This document shows, in pieces, positions 1 through 8,438 of a stretch of 35,574 bases of DNA (positions are counted from its first letter, which is position 1; every line of letters starts with the position of its first letter). Under the pieces are notes generated by a model. It was given only the letters and a program-made list of their open reading frames with translations. It did no database searches and was not told the DNA's origin. This DNA comes from Herminiimonas sp. Lineage in GTDB: Bacteria; Pseudomonadota; Gammaproteobacteria; Burkholderiales; Burkholderiaceae_D. The stretch covers positions 1-35,574 of the forward strand of contig DAIDBD010000040.1 in NCBI GenBank assembly GCA_027310305.1. The letters run 5' to 3'. A program made the position numbers and the translations under genes.

Positions 1-959
1 AAGGCGAACGGCCGAGCGCGGTGATTGCCAGCTACGGCTTTCACCGGTGTGTGATTTATCGCTGGATGAAAGCGGCGGCGGGCCGCGGCAAAGGCCTGCG
101 TGCGCTGACATCGCGCAAGGGGACCGGGCGCCCGAAGAAGCTGTGCGCAGCGCAAGAGCGGCAGGTATTTCGCTGGATTAACGGCAAGAACCCGATGCAG
201 TACGGCTTTGACTTCGGGTTGTGGACGCGCCAGATCGTGCGGGAACTGGTGCAGCGGGAATTCGGCGTTGCGCTGAGTCTGGCGTCGATCGGCGCGCTGC
301 TGGCGCGGCTGGGTTTGACGCCGCAAAAGCCGTTGCAGCGTGCATACCAGCGTGACCCGGAAGCGATCGAGCGGTGGCAGCGCGAGACCTATCCCGCCAT
401 TGCGCGGCGCGCCCGTGCAGAGAACGCCGACATTTACTTCTGGGATGAATCGGGTTTTCGCACCGACGCGGTGCAGGGCCAGACCTGGGGCGTCAAAGGA
501 CAAACGCCGGTGGTGCAGGTGCCGGGCCAGCGGCAGAGCATCAGCGCCGCGTCGGCCGTCAGCGCCAAAGGCGCGTTCTGGTTCGCCACGTACCAGGGCG
601 CGCTGTCGGGAGAGTTGTTTGTGGAACTGCTCGAGAAGCTGGTGGTCCGCCGCAAGAAGGCGCTGCACCTGGTGCTCGATGGACTGCCTGCGCACAAGAA
701 AGCGGCGGTCAAGGACTATGTGGCGAGCACGCAGGGCAAACTGACGCTGCATTATTTGCCCGGTTATGCGCCGGACTTGAATCCGGACGAACTGGTGTGG
801 AGTCACGCCAAGCGCACGGGCAACGCGCGGCGCCCGCTGCAAGCCGGCGAGAAGCTGTAAGAACGCGTGAGCGCACAGCTTGCCGAAATCGGCAAGAAAC
901 CCGCGCTGGTGCGTGCGTTCTTCAAGCATCCAAGTGTTACCTATATTTCTGACTTATGA
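1..959 (+). pseudogene. IS630-family transposase, 5' end outside window, in-frame stop
   Basis: The frame is open from the window edge, so the N-terminus lies upstream; the first usable start inside the window is a GTG at 21. The visible part has the DDE catalytic core of IS630/Tc1-like transposases: the first Asp in FWDESGF, the second in LVLDGLPAH, and Glu in PDLNPDELVW. A helix-turn-helix-like N-terminal part (YRWMKAA...GTGRPKK) precedes it. The frame meets TAA at 858-860, but reading through gives 32 more residues with a typical IS630 tail (FFKHPSVTYI) ending at a TGA at 957-959. I therefore read 858-860 as a nonsense mutation in an old copy. A product ending at 860 would keep all three catalytic residues, so residual activity cannot be excluded. 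Confidence 0.8.
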
Positions 960-964
960 GTAAC
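1..964 (+). mobile_element. Partial IS630-type insertion sequence (right part)
   Basis: Only the transposase 3' part and the adjoining end are present. The left end lies outside the window, so the terminal inverted repeats cannot be paired and the right boundary near 964 is approximate. A GTTAC/GTAAC inverted pair (about 935-939 and 960-964) surrounds the stop codon. Confidence 0.5.
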
Positions 965-1034
965 AGGAAAATCTTTTCCAGCAATCACTGTCCTGTTCGC
1001 TGGAAAACCGATGCAATATCCTGATATCGAGTCC

Positions 1035-1062
1035 TTATTATTTTTAAAATCCGCTGTATAAT
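1035..1062 (+). promoter_or_regulatory. Putative promoter of the acyl-CoA dehydrogenase operon
   Basis: A perfect -10 hexamer TATAAT lies at 1057-1062, with a weak TTATTA at 1035-1040 as a possible -35 (16-base spacer). It is the only good promoter match between the IS remnant and the gene at 1112. Just downstream, 1072-1079 reads ACGGTCGT, close to the core of the palindrome at 7678-7689. Confidence 0.45.
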
Positions 1063-1111
1063 AAATTCTGAACGGTCGTGCTTTTTGGCTGGAATAACAA
1101 ACGGAGACAGC

Positions 1112-2308
1112 ATGGATTTGAATTACACGGCGGACGATCTGGCGTTCCGCGATACTGTTCGCGCCTATCTGGACGCGAATCTGCCTAAAGATCTGCAGCA
1201 CAAGGTGTTGAATCACAAGCGCCTGTCGAAAGAGGATTTCGTGCGCTGGCACAAGATCGTCGCCAGGCAGGGCTGGATCGGTACCGGCTGGCCGGTTGAA
1301 TACGGCGGCACGGGCTGGTCAGCCGTGCAGCGCCATATCTGGGAAGAAGAATGCGCCAGCGCCGGCACGCCGGCGATTCTGCCGTTCGGCGTTGCGATGG
1401 TCGCGCCGGTCATCATGGCGTTCGGCAATGAAGCGCAGAAGCGCCATTATCTGCCGCGCATACTGAATTGCGACGACTGGTGGTGCCAGGGATATTCGGA
1501 ACCCGGTTCCGGTTCCGATCTGGCATCGCTGAAAACACGGGCCGAACGTCAGGGCGACCATTACATCGTCAACGGCCAGAAAACCTGGACCACGCTGGGC
1601 CAGCATGCCGACATGATATTTTGCCTGGTGCGCACCGATACCGGCGCGCGCAAGCAGGAAGGCATTTCATTCCTGCTGATCGACATGCACACGCCTGGCA
1701 TCGCCGTGCGCCCGATCATCATGCTCGATGAAGAGCATGAAGTGAACGAAGTGTTCTTCGATAACGTAAAAGTGCCGGTCGAGAACTTGATCGGCGAAGA
1801 AAACAAAGGCTGGACTTACGCCAAATATCTGCTGGGCCATGAGCGCACCAATATCGCTGCCGTCGGCCGCGCCAAGCGCGAATTGCAGTTTCTGAAGCGC
1901 GTCGCAACCGATCAGCGTAAAAACGGCAAACCATTGCTGGAAGACCCGATGTTCGCATCCAAGGTCGCATCGCTCGAGATCGAACTGATGGCGCTGGAAG
2001 TCACCGTGCTGCGCGTGATTTCGCAGGACAGCGCCAAGCGCGGCCCGGGGCCGGAGGCATCGATGCTGAAAGTCAAGGGTACCGAAGTGCAGCAAACGCT
2101 GACGGAATTGATGGTCGAGGCCGTCGGCCCTTATGCGATGCCGTTCGATACCGACTATCTTGACGGTGGACATGAACACAGCGTGACGCAGGATGATGAT
2201 GCCGCCCCGCTTGCCGCGTACTATTTCAATTATCGCAAGACTTCGATTTACGGCGGCTCCAACGAGATTCAAAAAAATATCATCACCCAAATGATTCTGG
2301 GCCTGTGA
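1112..2308 (+). CDS. Acyl-CoA dehydrogenase, PimC-like (large subunit)
   Basis: FAD-dependent acyl-CoA dehydrogenase of 398 residues that forms a trans-2,3 double bond in an acyl-CoA. The ATG at 1112 is chosen over the in-frame TTG at 1085 because ACGGAGAC sits just before it. The ACAD signatures are present: QGYSEPGSGSDLAS and NGQKTWTTLGQHAD in the middle domain and SIYGGSNEIQKNII at the C-terminus. The usual YEG catalytic Glu of that last motif is Gly here. A Glu at residue 244 (LLGHERTNIA) is placed like the isovaleryl-CoA or long-chain ACAD base and is the likely catalytic residue. The sequence strongly resembles pimeloyl-CoA dehydrogenase large subunit PimC, and a PimD-like gene follows 10 bases later. 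The family is sure; the substrate (dicarboxylyl-CoA or another acyl-CoA) is inferred. Confidence 0.93.
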   Translation: MDLNYTADDLAFRDTVRAYLDANLPKDLQHKVLNHKRLSKEDFVRWHKIVARQGWIGTGWPVEYGGTGWSAVQRHIWEEECASAGTPAILPFGVAMVAPVIMAFGNEAQKRHYLPRILNCDDWWCQGYSEPGSGSDLASLKTRAERQGDHYIVNGQKTWTTLGQHADMIFCLVRTDTGARKQEGISFLLIDMHTPGIAVRPIIMLDEEHEVNEVFFDNVKVPVENLIGEENKGWTYAKYLLGHERTNIAAVGRAKRELQFLKRVATDQRKNGKPLLEDPMFASKVASLEIELMALEVTVLRVISQDSAKRGPGPEASMLKVKGTEVQQTLTELMVEAVGPYAMPFDTDYLDGGHEHSVTQDDDAAPLAAYYFNYRKTSIYGGSNEIQKNIITQMILGL

Positions 2309-2318
2309 GGAGACAAAA

Positions 2319-3458
2319 ATGGATTTCAACTTTACCCAAGAACAACAGCAATTTTCCGATGCGCTGCGCCGCTGGATCGCCAAGGATTACACTTTCGAAC
2401 ATCGTAAAAAAATCATTCATTCGGAAAAAGGCATATCGGATAGCGCCTGGGCCACACTGGCGGAACTCGGCATGACGGCACTGCCGGTGCCGGAAGCGCA
2501 GGGCGGCTTCAGCGGTTCCGCAATCGACATGCTGGTCGTGATGCAGGAAATCGGACGCGGCATTGTGGTCGAACCGTATTTCGCTACCATTCTGGGCGCC
2601 GAATTCCTGAAGCTTGCGGGCGGACAGGACGCGTTGCTGGAACAAGTCGCAACCGGCGAACTGAAACTGGCCTGTGCATTGGGCGAGAAGCAATCCCGCC
2701 ATGAGCTGTTCGACATTGCAACCACCGCCAAAGCCGGTGCCGATGGCTATGTCGTCAACGGCACCAAAACCGTGGTGATCCACGGCGCGCAAGCCGACAG
2801 AATCATCGTGTCGGCGCGCAGCAATGGCGGCCAGCGCGATGCCGGCGGCATTTCGCTTTTCGTGGTGCCGGCCGATGCGGCCGGACTGACGCGCCGCGAC
2901 TACCGCACCATCGACGGCCAGCGCGCCGCCGACATTATTTTCTCGAATGTGGCGGTGCCTGCTTCCGCATTGCTGGGTGCTGCCGGCGCCGGTTGGGACA
3001 TTCTCGACGCCGCTGCCGATTACGGCGCAACGCTGTTGTGCGCCGAAGCGGTGGGCGCCATGGAAGCGCTCAATGCCGCCACCCTCGAGTACCTGAAAAC
3101 CCGCCAGCAGTTCGGCGTGCCGATCGGTAAATTCCAGGCATTGCAGCACCGGATGGCTGAAATGTTCATGCAACTGGAACAGGCCCGTTCGATGGCGACG
3201 CTGGCTGCCGTCAAGGTTGCATCGGTTGATGCGGATGAGCGCCGGCGCACGGTATCGGCCGCCAAGGCGCGCATCGGACAAGCGTTGAAGTATGTCGGCC
3301 AGCAGGCGGTGCAACTGCACGGCGGCATGGGCGTGACGGACGAACTGCCGGCAGCGCATCACTTCAAGCGGTTGACGATGATTGAACTGACGCTCGGCGA
3401 TACCGACCATCATCTGGCGCGCTTTATTACGCAGCCGGATTTCAAGAAAGCTGCTTGA
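2319..3458 (+). CDS. Acyl-CoA dehydrogenase, PimD-like (small subunit)
   Basis: A second ACAD-fold protein of 379 residues, with GAGGAGA eight bases before the ATG. It keeps the fold landmarks (TLEYLKTRQQFGVPIGKFQALQHR and GQQAVQLHGGMGVTDE), but its C-terminal motif is HHFKRLTMIELTLGDTDHH, without the catalytic YEG Glu. This pattern matches the small subunit PimD of pimeloyl-CoA dehydrogenase and the non-catalytic partners of heteromeric ACADs. With the gene at 1112 it probably forms an alpha2-beta2 heterotetramer in which each active site needs both chains. The assembly is inferred from the tandem arrangement and missing catalytic residue. Confidence 0.92.
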   Translation: MDFNFTQEQQQFSDALRRWIAKDYTFEHRKKIIHSEKGISDSAWATLAELGMTALPVPEAQGGFSGSAIDMLVVMQEIGRGIVVEPYFATILGAEFLKLAGGQDALLEQVATGELKLACALGEKQSRHELFDIATTAKAGADGYVVNGTKTVVIHGAQADRIIVSARSNGGQRDAGGISLFVVPADAAGLTRRDYRTIDGQRAADIIFSNVAVPASALLGAAGAGWDILDAAADYGATLLCAEAVGAMEALNAATLEYLKTRQQFGVPIGKFQALQHRMAEMFMQLEQARSMATLAAVKVASVDADERRRTVSAAKARIGQALKYVGQQAVQLHGGMGVTDELPAAHHFKRLTMIELTLGDTDHHLARFITQPDFKKAA

Positions 3459-3482
3459 GAAATTATTTTTTAAGAGATGAAC

Positions 3483-3941
3483 ATGTCGCAATTGAAATGG
3501 TATTTCGAAGACTTCGAAGTCGGCAAGACAATCGAGGTCGGCTCTCGCACCATTACCGAAGAAGAAATCATTTCCTTTGCGACGCAATTCGACCCGCAGC
3601 CTTTTCATGTCAATCCCGAAGCCGCAGCCGGATCGATCTATCGCGGCATCATCGCAAGCGGCTGGCATACCTGCAGCCTGATGATGCAGCTGATGGTGGA
3701 TGGCTTTTTACGTGAAGCGGCCAGCCTCGGCTCGCCCGGGGTGGACGAGGTACGCTGGCTGAAACCGGTACGCGGCGGCGATACGCTGACGGTCACGACC
3801 ACGGCGGTCGATGCGCGTCCGTCGGCCAGCAAAACCGATCGCGGTGTCATCCATACATTATGGCAAGCCACGAATCAGCATGGCGAACTGGTGGTCACCG
3901 TCAAAGGGATGGGCATGTTCTTGCGTCGGCCAAAAGTTTGA
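3483..3941 (+). CDS. MaoC-family dehydratase (R-specific enoyl-CoA hydratase-like), first copy
   Basis: A hot-dog-fold protein of 152 residues. The start at 3483 (MSQLKWYFED) is preferred to the ATG at 3477 because the AAGAG ribosome site at 3472-3476 is too close to the latter. The hydratase-2 motif is visible as FDPQPFHVNPEAA, giving the Asp/His catalytic pair, followed by GIIASGWHTCSLMM. It would hydrate the trans-enoyl-CoA made by the upstream dehydrogenases. It follows the PimD-like gene by about 24 bases in the same direction, so co-transcription is likely. The natural substrate cannot be told from the sequence. Confidence 0.88.
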   Translation: MSQLKWYFEDFEVGKTIEVGSRTITEEEIISFATQFDPQPFHVNPEAAAGSIYRGIIASGWHTCSLMMQLMVDGFLREAASLGSPGVDEVRWLKPVRGGDTLTVTTTAVDARPSASKTDRGVIHTLWQATNQHGELVVTVKGMGMFLRRPKV

Positions 3942-3964
3942 TCACAGGAAAAATCGGAGATATC

Positions 3965-4420
3965 ATGCGCGAAATCGCATCGCTGGCGGATCTTAAAGAG
4001 TTGGTAGGGCAGGAAGTGGCGGTATCGGATTGGGTTGAAATCAGCCAGGAGCGCGTCAATTTGTTTGCCGACGCCACCGGCGATCGTCAATGGATCCATA
4101 TTGATGCGGAGCGCAGCCGCAAGGAATCGCCATTCGGCGGTACGGTTGCCCACGGCTTTCTGACCTTATCGCTATTGCCGATGCTGATGGAAAGGGCGAT
4201 CGTGATGTCGGACGTCAGGATGGGCGTCAATTACGGTTTGAACAAAGTACGCTTTCCGTCGCCGGTGCCGGTCGGCAGCCGGCTGCGCGGGCGCATGACG
4301 TTATTGTCGGTGGAAGATATTCCCGGCGGCGCGCAGATGATCTGGCAAGTCACGATGGAGCGGGAAGGCGGCGACAAGCCGGTATGCGTCGCGGAGTCCA
4401 TTTCGCGGCGCTATACGTAA
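3965..4420 (+). CDS. MaoC-family dehydratase, second copy
   Basis: A protein of 151 residues related to NodN/MaoC single hot-dog hydratases. The start ATG at 3965 follows GGAGA with a five-base gap. The catalytic Asp and His lie in ADATGDRQWIHID, followed by the usual GGTVAHGFLTLSLLP helix. It is only distantly similar to the MaoC protein just upstream, so this is not a recent tandem duplication. Two MaoC genes in one operon could mean a heteromeric hydratase for a bulky acyl-CoA or two substrates. It ends eight bases before the convergent GST gene, with no clear terminator between them. Confidence 0.88.
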   Translation: MREIASLADLKELVGQEVAVSDWVEISQERVNLFADATGDRQWIHIDAERSRKESPFGGTVAHGFLTLSLLPMLMERAIVMSDVRMGVNYGLNKVRFPSPVPVGSRLRGRMTLLSVEDIPGGAQMIWQVTMEREGGDKPVCVAESISRRYT

Positions 4421-4428
4421 CGGGCTTT

Positions 4429-5121
4429 CTAGCGCTTCGCGTACTGCGTAGCGCCGAACAACGCTTCTTTCGCCTTGTCGTCAACCAGCGGTTTGCGCAA
4501 GCTCGCCAGCACGTCAACGCCGCGCTTGACTGCAGGGCGTTCGCTGATTTCATCAAACCAGCGCTTGGCATGCGGAAATTCCGCCCAGCCGATCCCTTGA
4601 TTTTTCCATGAACGCGTCCACGGAAACGTGGCGATATCGGCGACCGTGTAGTCGTTGCCGGCCAGGTAAGCCGTTTTCGACAGCTGCTTGTCCAGCACGC
4701 CGTACAGACGCTTCGCCTCGTTGGTATAACGGTTGACCGCGTACTCGATCTTGTCCGGCGCGTAGATGCGGAAGTGATGTGCCTGACCCAGCATCGGACC
4801 GACGCCGCCCATCTGGAACATCAGCCATTGCAGCGTCGTGAATTTTTCGCGATCGGTGTTACCCAAAAATTTTCCGGTTTTGCCGGCGAGATAAATCAGG
4901 ATCGCGCCGGATTCGAACAATGAAATCGGCTTGCCGTCCGGTCCGTCGGCATCGACGATCGCGGGAATTTTATTGTTCGGCGAAATCGCCAGGAAGTCGG
5001 GTTTGAACTGGTCGCCGGCGCCGATGTCGATGTGGTGCACCCGATAGGGCAATCCACATTCTTCCAGCATGATATGGACTTTATGACCATTGGGTGTGGC
5101 GGTGGAATAGACGTCGATCAT
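4429..5121 (-). CDS. yfcG: YfcG-like glutathione S-transferase / disulfide-bond oxidoreductase (Nu class)
   Basis: Cytosolic GST of 230 residues, very close in pattern to E. coli YfcG. The N-terminal thioredoxin-like half starts with the TPNGHKV motif typical of Nu-class enzymes and contains SPNNKIPAIVD and SLFESGAILIYLA, which bind glutathione. The helical C-terminal half has LQWLMFQMGGVGPMLGQ and NDYTVADIATFPW. YfcG has strong glutathione-dependent disulfide reductase activity and little classical transferase activity; the same is expected here. AAAGGAAA before the ATG supports the start. It is the last gene of the minus-strand block but is separated from the upstream dehydrogenase by 122 bases holding a large inverted repeat, so it may have its own control. 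Confidence 0.9.
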   Translation of the reverse strand: MIDVYSTATPNGHKVHIMLEECGLPYRVHHIDIGAGDQFKPDFLAISPNNKIPAIVDADGPDGKPISLFESGAILIYLAGKTGKFLGNTDREKFTTLQWLMFQMGGVGPMLGQAHHFRIYAPDKIEYAVNRYTNEAKRLYGVLDKQLSKTAYLAGNDYTVADIATFPWTRSWKNQGIGWAEFPHAKRWFDEISERPAVKRGVDVLASLRKPLVDDKAKEALFGATQYAKR

Positions 5122-5150
5122 TTTTTCCTTTGGAGGTTCGCTGCAGGCTG

Positions 5151-5208
5151 AAAGCCGAAGAATTTCAAACGCTGCATGATTATGCTGAAATTTGAAATTC
5201 TTCGCTTT
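5151..5208. repeat. Long intergenic inverted repeat
   Basis: Arms at 5151-5169 and 5191-5208 pair as 18 base pairs with a single bulged C; the inner 13 (GAAGAATTTCAAA at 5157-5169) are perfect. The 21-base loop itself contains GCAT-GATT-ATGC. No T-run follows on either strand, so it does not look like an intrinsic terminator. It could be an operator, a processing signal or a small repeat element. Confidence 0.75.
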
Positions 5209-5243
5209 CCGCTTGAAACACCGTCAAGAAAAGACGCGTGGTA

Positions 5244-6506
5244 TTACCCGCGCGTAACCGGCAGCTCCAGTTCTTCGCCGGGAAGCGGCATATGTTTGGC
5301 CAATTCCAGTTTGGCGACCGCATTGCGATGCACTTCATCCGGACCGTCGGCGATACGCAGCGTGCGATTGCCTGCCCACATGTAAGCCAACGGGAATTCA
5401 TCCGACACGCCGGCCGCGCCGTGCGCCTGGATCGACCAGTCAAGCACCTGTTGCGCCACGTTCGGCGCCAGCACCTTGATCATCGCGATCTCGGCTTTCG
5501 CATGCTTGTTGCCCACGGTATCCATCATGTACGCCGCCTTCAACGTCAATAAACGCGCGGTGTCGATTTGAATCCGGGATTCGGCGATGCGTTCGCGCCA
5601 GATGCTTTGCTCGGAAATCCTGCGGCCGAATGCAACCCGCTCGTTCAAGCGCTTGCACATCAATTCCAGCGCACGTTCGGCGACGCCGATCGCCCGCATG
5701 CAATGATGAATCCGGCCTGGTCCCAAACGGCCTTGTGCGATTTCAAAGCCGCGTCCTTCGCCGAGCAGAATATTCGATGCCGGCACGCGCACATTTTCAT
5801 AGGTGATTTCGCAGTGACCGTGCGGCGCATCGTCATAACCGAATACCGGCAACGGACGCTTGATGGTGACACCCTTGGTATCGACCGGCACCAGGATCAT
5901 CGATTGCTGCGAGTGACGGGCAGCATCGGGATCGGTCTTGCCCATCAGGATGAAAATCTTGCAGCGCGGATCGCCGGCGCCGGAGATCCACCATTTATGA
6001 CCGTTGATCACGTACTCGTCGCCATCGCGCTCGATGCGGGTCGCGATGTTGGTGGCATCCGATGACGCGACCGCCGGTTCCGTCATCGCGAAGGCGGAGC
6101 GGATTTCACCGCGCAGCAATGGTTCGAGCCATTGCTTTTTGTGCTCTTCGGTGCCGTAGCGTTCGATGGTTTCCATGTTGCCGGTGTCGGGCGCGGAGCA
6201 ATTGAATACTTCCGGCGCCCAGCCGACGCGGCCCATGATTTCGCATAGCGGCGCGTAATCGAGATTCGACAAGCCTTCCGGCGCGCGCACCGATTTCGGC
6301 AGAAACAGGTTCCACAATCCCTGCTCGCGCGCTTTCGGTTTCAAGGTTTCGATCACGGTGGTCGGCAGCCAGCGATTGCCTTTTTCCTTGCCGTTATCGT
6401 CGATCTCTTTCTTGTATGCTTTCTCGTTCGGATAAATATGCTCATCCATGAACTTCAGCAGTTTTCCCTGCAACTGCTTGCAGCGGTCCGAGTATTCGAA
6501 TTCCAT
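5244..6506 (-). CDS. Acyl-CoA dehydrogenase, ACAD10/11-like
   Basis: Acyl-CoA dehydrogenase of 420 residues resembling the dehydrogenase domain of ACAD10/ACAD11. GAGGAGACATC before the ATG fixes the start. Visible motifs are [15 protein letters not shown] and [14 protein letters not shown] (middle domain), [12 protein letters not shown], and [17 protein letters not shown] followed by [10 protein letters not shown]. In the last motif the usual catalytic Glu of YEG is Asp (ADG), as expected for the ACAD11-like branch. The next gene upstream encodes a separate kinase of the type fused to this domain in the animal proteins, and the Pseudomonas LvaA/LvaC pair is a known two-gene version. The likely job is conversion of a phosphorylated hydroxyacyl-CoA to an enoyl-CoA, or plain oxidation of an acyl-CoA; the former is inferred from context. 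Confidence 0.9.
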   Translation of the reverse strand: MEFEYSDRCKQLQGKLLKFMDEHIYPNEKAYKKEIDDNGKEKGNRWLPTTVIETLKPKAREQGLWNLFLPKSVRAPEGLSNLDYAPLCEIMGRVGWAPEVFNCSAPDTGNMETIERYGTEEHKKQWLEPLLRGEIRSAFAMTEPAVASSDATNIATRIERDGDEYVINGHKWWISGAGDPRCKIFILMGKTDPDAARHSQQSMILVPVDTKGVTIKRPLPVFGYDDAPHGHCEITYENVRVPASNILLGEGRGFEIAQGRLGPGRIHHCMRAIGVAERALELMCKRLNERVAFGRRISEQSIWRERIAESRIQIDTARLLTLKAAYMMDTVGNKHAKAEIAMIKVLAPNVAQQVLDWSIQAHGAAGVSDEFPLAYMWAGNRTLRIADGPDEVHRNAVAKLELAKHMPLPGEELELPVTRG

Positions 6507-6553
6507 GATGTCTCCTCGATTGAATCAGTGAGTGTTCGGTTCGATTTCTTGCG

Positions 6554-7618
6554 TTAGTTGTTTTTTCCCGATGCGTAACGCCATCCCATTTCCGCCATCG
6601 GACGCGCTGCCTGGCCGGATTTCAGCGCCTGCTCGCTCGCAGCGGTGCCATCGACGTAACGCTTCATGATGCCCTGCAAAATACCGGCCATGCGGAACAT
6701 GTTGTAAGCCAGATAAAAATTGAAATCTTCGGGGCGTATGGTCTTGCCGGTGCGTTCGCAGTATTGTGCGATGTACTCCGCTTCGGTCGGAATCCCGAGC
6801 GATTTATGGTCGAGGCCGCCGATGCCGCGGAACTGGCCGGGCGGAATATGCCAGCTCATCAAGTGATAGGAAAAATCCGCCAGCGGATGGCCGAGCGTCG
6901 ACAGTTCCCAATCCAGAATGGCCAGAATGCGCGGTTCGGTCGGATGGAACATCATGTTATCGAGACGGTAATCGCCGTGCACGATGCTGGTTTCGTCGCC
7001 CGGTGGAATATTGTTCGGCAACCACTCGATCAACTGATCCATCGCGTCGATTTTTTCCGTCTCGGACGCCTTGTATTGCCTGGTCCAGCGATCGATCTGG
7101 CGGCCGAAATAATTGCCGGGCTTGCCGTATTCCGCCAAGCCGATCGCCGCATAATCGATGGTGTGCAATTGCGCGATGACCCGGTTCATTTCATCGTAGT
7201 GCGCGGCGCGTTCGGCATTGCTCATGCCGGGCAATGCCTGATCCCACAGCACGCGGCCATCGACGAATTCCATCACATAGAATGCACGGCCAATGACCGA
7301 TTCATCGGTGCACAGCGCGTACTGCCTGGCAGCCGGAAAGCCGGATTTGTTCAACGCATCCATCACGCGGAATTCGCGATCGATCGCATGTGCCGATGCC
7401 AGCAACTTGGCGGCAGGGCCGGGCTTGGTGCGCAGCACGTAACGCTGGCCGCCGGCGGTCAGTTTGAACGTCGGATTGGATTGGCCGCCCTTGAATTGCT
7501 CGATCGCCAGATCGCCGGAGAATCCATCGACATGCCGGCGCATGTATTCCTGCAATGCACCGAGGTCGAATTTCTGGCGTTCGGAAACGGGTTTGGTGCC
7601 CATGAATTCTTCGTACAT
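6554..7618 (-). CDS. Aminoglycoside-phosphotransferase-fold kinase, ACAD10/11- and LvaA-like
   Basis: Kinase-fold protein of 354 residues, start fixed by TAGGAGACAAG before ATG. The phosphotransferase motifs are intact: the catalytic loop HGDYRLDN at residues 214-221 (Asp216 as base) and ILDWELS with Asp236 as the metal ligand. The N-lobe has FKGGQSNPTFKLTAGGQRYVLR. This is not a drug-resistance enzyme. The family next to acyl-CoA dehydrogenases phosphorylates hydroxyacyl-CoA substrates, as in LvaA of levulinate catabolism or the N-terminal domain of ACAD10/11. It lies 47 bases upstream of the ACAD gene and is first in its transcript, with a palindromic operator candidate at 7673-7694. Substrate identity is inference. 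Confidence 0.88.
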   Translation of the reverse strand: MYEEFMGTKPVSERQKFDLGALQEYMRRHVDGFSGDLAIEQFKGGQSNPTFKLTAGGQRYVLRTKPGPAAKLLASAHAIDREFRVMDALNKSGFPAARQYALCTDESVIGRAFYVMEFVDGRVLWDQALPGMSNAERAAHYDEMNRVIAQLHTIDYAAIGLAEYGKPGNYFGRQIDRWTRQYKASETEKIDAMDQLIEWLPNNIPPGDETSIVHGDYRLDNMMFHPTEPRILAILDWELSTLGHPLADFSYHLMSWHIPPGQFRGIGGLDHKSLGIPTEAEYIAQYCERTGKTIRPEDFNFYLAYNMFRMAGILQGIMKRYVDGTAASEQALKSGQAARPMAEMGWRYASGKNN

Positions 7619-7672
7619 CTTGTCTCCTACGGGAAGGGTGCGGGAATTTTTATCGGCTCATTTTACAGCATA

Positions 7673-7694
7673 AAATCGTACGATCGTACTATTT
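7673..7694 (-). promoter_or_regulatory. Palindromic operator in the promoter of the kinase-dehydrogenase operon
   Basis: The 12-base core GTACGATCGTAC at 7678-7689 is a perfect palindrome, extended by AAAT/ATTT arms after one mismatch on each side. On the minus strand a -35-like TTGAAA stands immediately before it and AT-rich -10 candidates (TATGCT, TAAAAT) just after, so a protein bound here would block RNA polymerase. The size and symmetry suit a TetR-family repressor, but no regulator gene is in the window. Confidence 0.5.
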
Positions 7695-7733
7695 CAAGCG
7701 TCATTTTCTGCCGATGAAAAAATGAATGAAAGC

Positions 7734-8438
7734 TCAAAGTCCACGAAATATTTTATATTGATCCAGCAATGCTTCCATCGTCGTGCTGCGCGATTCGCCT
7801 TGCAGTGGCGACGGCGGCGAATAATTGACGAGGCGCACCACCCAGTCGTTCGCCGCTTCGCCGACATCGAGCGCGTTGATGCAGCCTGCGGTTTGCGCCA
7901 GATTCCCTAAAAACAATCGCTGTCCGGTCAGCGCATAAGACAGGACCGCGCGGTTCACGCCGCCATGCAAGACGAGTAAAACCGTATCCCACGACGGGTC
8001 GGCGCGCAACCGATCGATGCAAGGATGAATCCGATCCATCAATTGGCCGATCGATTCGCCGCCCAGGAATTGCTTGTGCTCCGGCACCACGCCTTCGAAT
8101 GCGCCGATGAATGCCTCGCGCAAATCGCTATCGACAATGCTGGCCAGCTTGCCGCCCTTGATCTCCACCAGTTCCGGCCATTGTTCAACCGTGATTTGCT
8201 GGCCGGTTTCAGCCAGTACGCAGGCCGCCGTCTCGACGGTGCGCGGCAGACCCGACACGATCGCGCGGTCGAACCGGATATTTTCATTGGCGAATACGCT
8301 ACCGGCAGCGGTTGCCTGCGCGCGGCCCTGTTCATTCAGCGGCACCGATTCAGGCAGATGGGGTTTTCCGGCAGCGTCGAAATACGTGACGCTGCCATGC
8401 CGCATCAGATAAATGCGGCGTCTTTTAACGGAAGTCAT
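7734..8438 (-). CDS. Histidine phosphatase family protein
   Basis: A 234-residue member of the phosphoglycerate-mutase-like histidine phosphatase superfamily. The RHG motif with the phosphate-accepting His14 (LMRHGSV) opens the protein and the second conserved His158 lies in LLVLHGGVNRAVL. The Arg of SGLPRTVETA and a central Glu-rich loop fit the family. Its ATG overlaps the stop of the crotonase-fold gene by four bases (ATGA), so translation is probably coupled. Its position between a crotonase-fold protein and a small-molecule kinase suggests it removes phosphate from a pathway intermediate or its CoA-free form. The exact substrate is unknown, and the gene is not recognisable as cobC, gpmB or sixA. 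Confidence 0.85.
   Translation of the reverse strand: MTSVKRRRIYLMRHGSVTYFDAAGKPHLPESVPLNEQGRAQATAAGSVFANENIRFDRAIVSGLPRTVETAACVLAETGQQITVEQWPELVEIKGGKLASIVDSDLREAFIGAFEGVVPEHKQFLGGESIGQLMDRIHPCIDRLRADPSWDTVLLVLHGGVNRAVLSYALTGQRLFLGNLAQTAGCINALDVGEAANDWVVRLVNYSPPSPLQGESRSTTMEALLDQYKIFRGL

Noticed and set aside
2283-3668. 461-codon minus-strand frame opposite the PimD-like and first MaoC genes
   Set aside because: Covers two certain genes in antisense and resembles no protein family.
6554-7618. Aminoglycoside resistance gene
   Set aside because: The phosphotransferase fold is present, but position beside an ACAD11-like gene and the sequence type point to a metabolic kinase.
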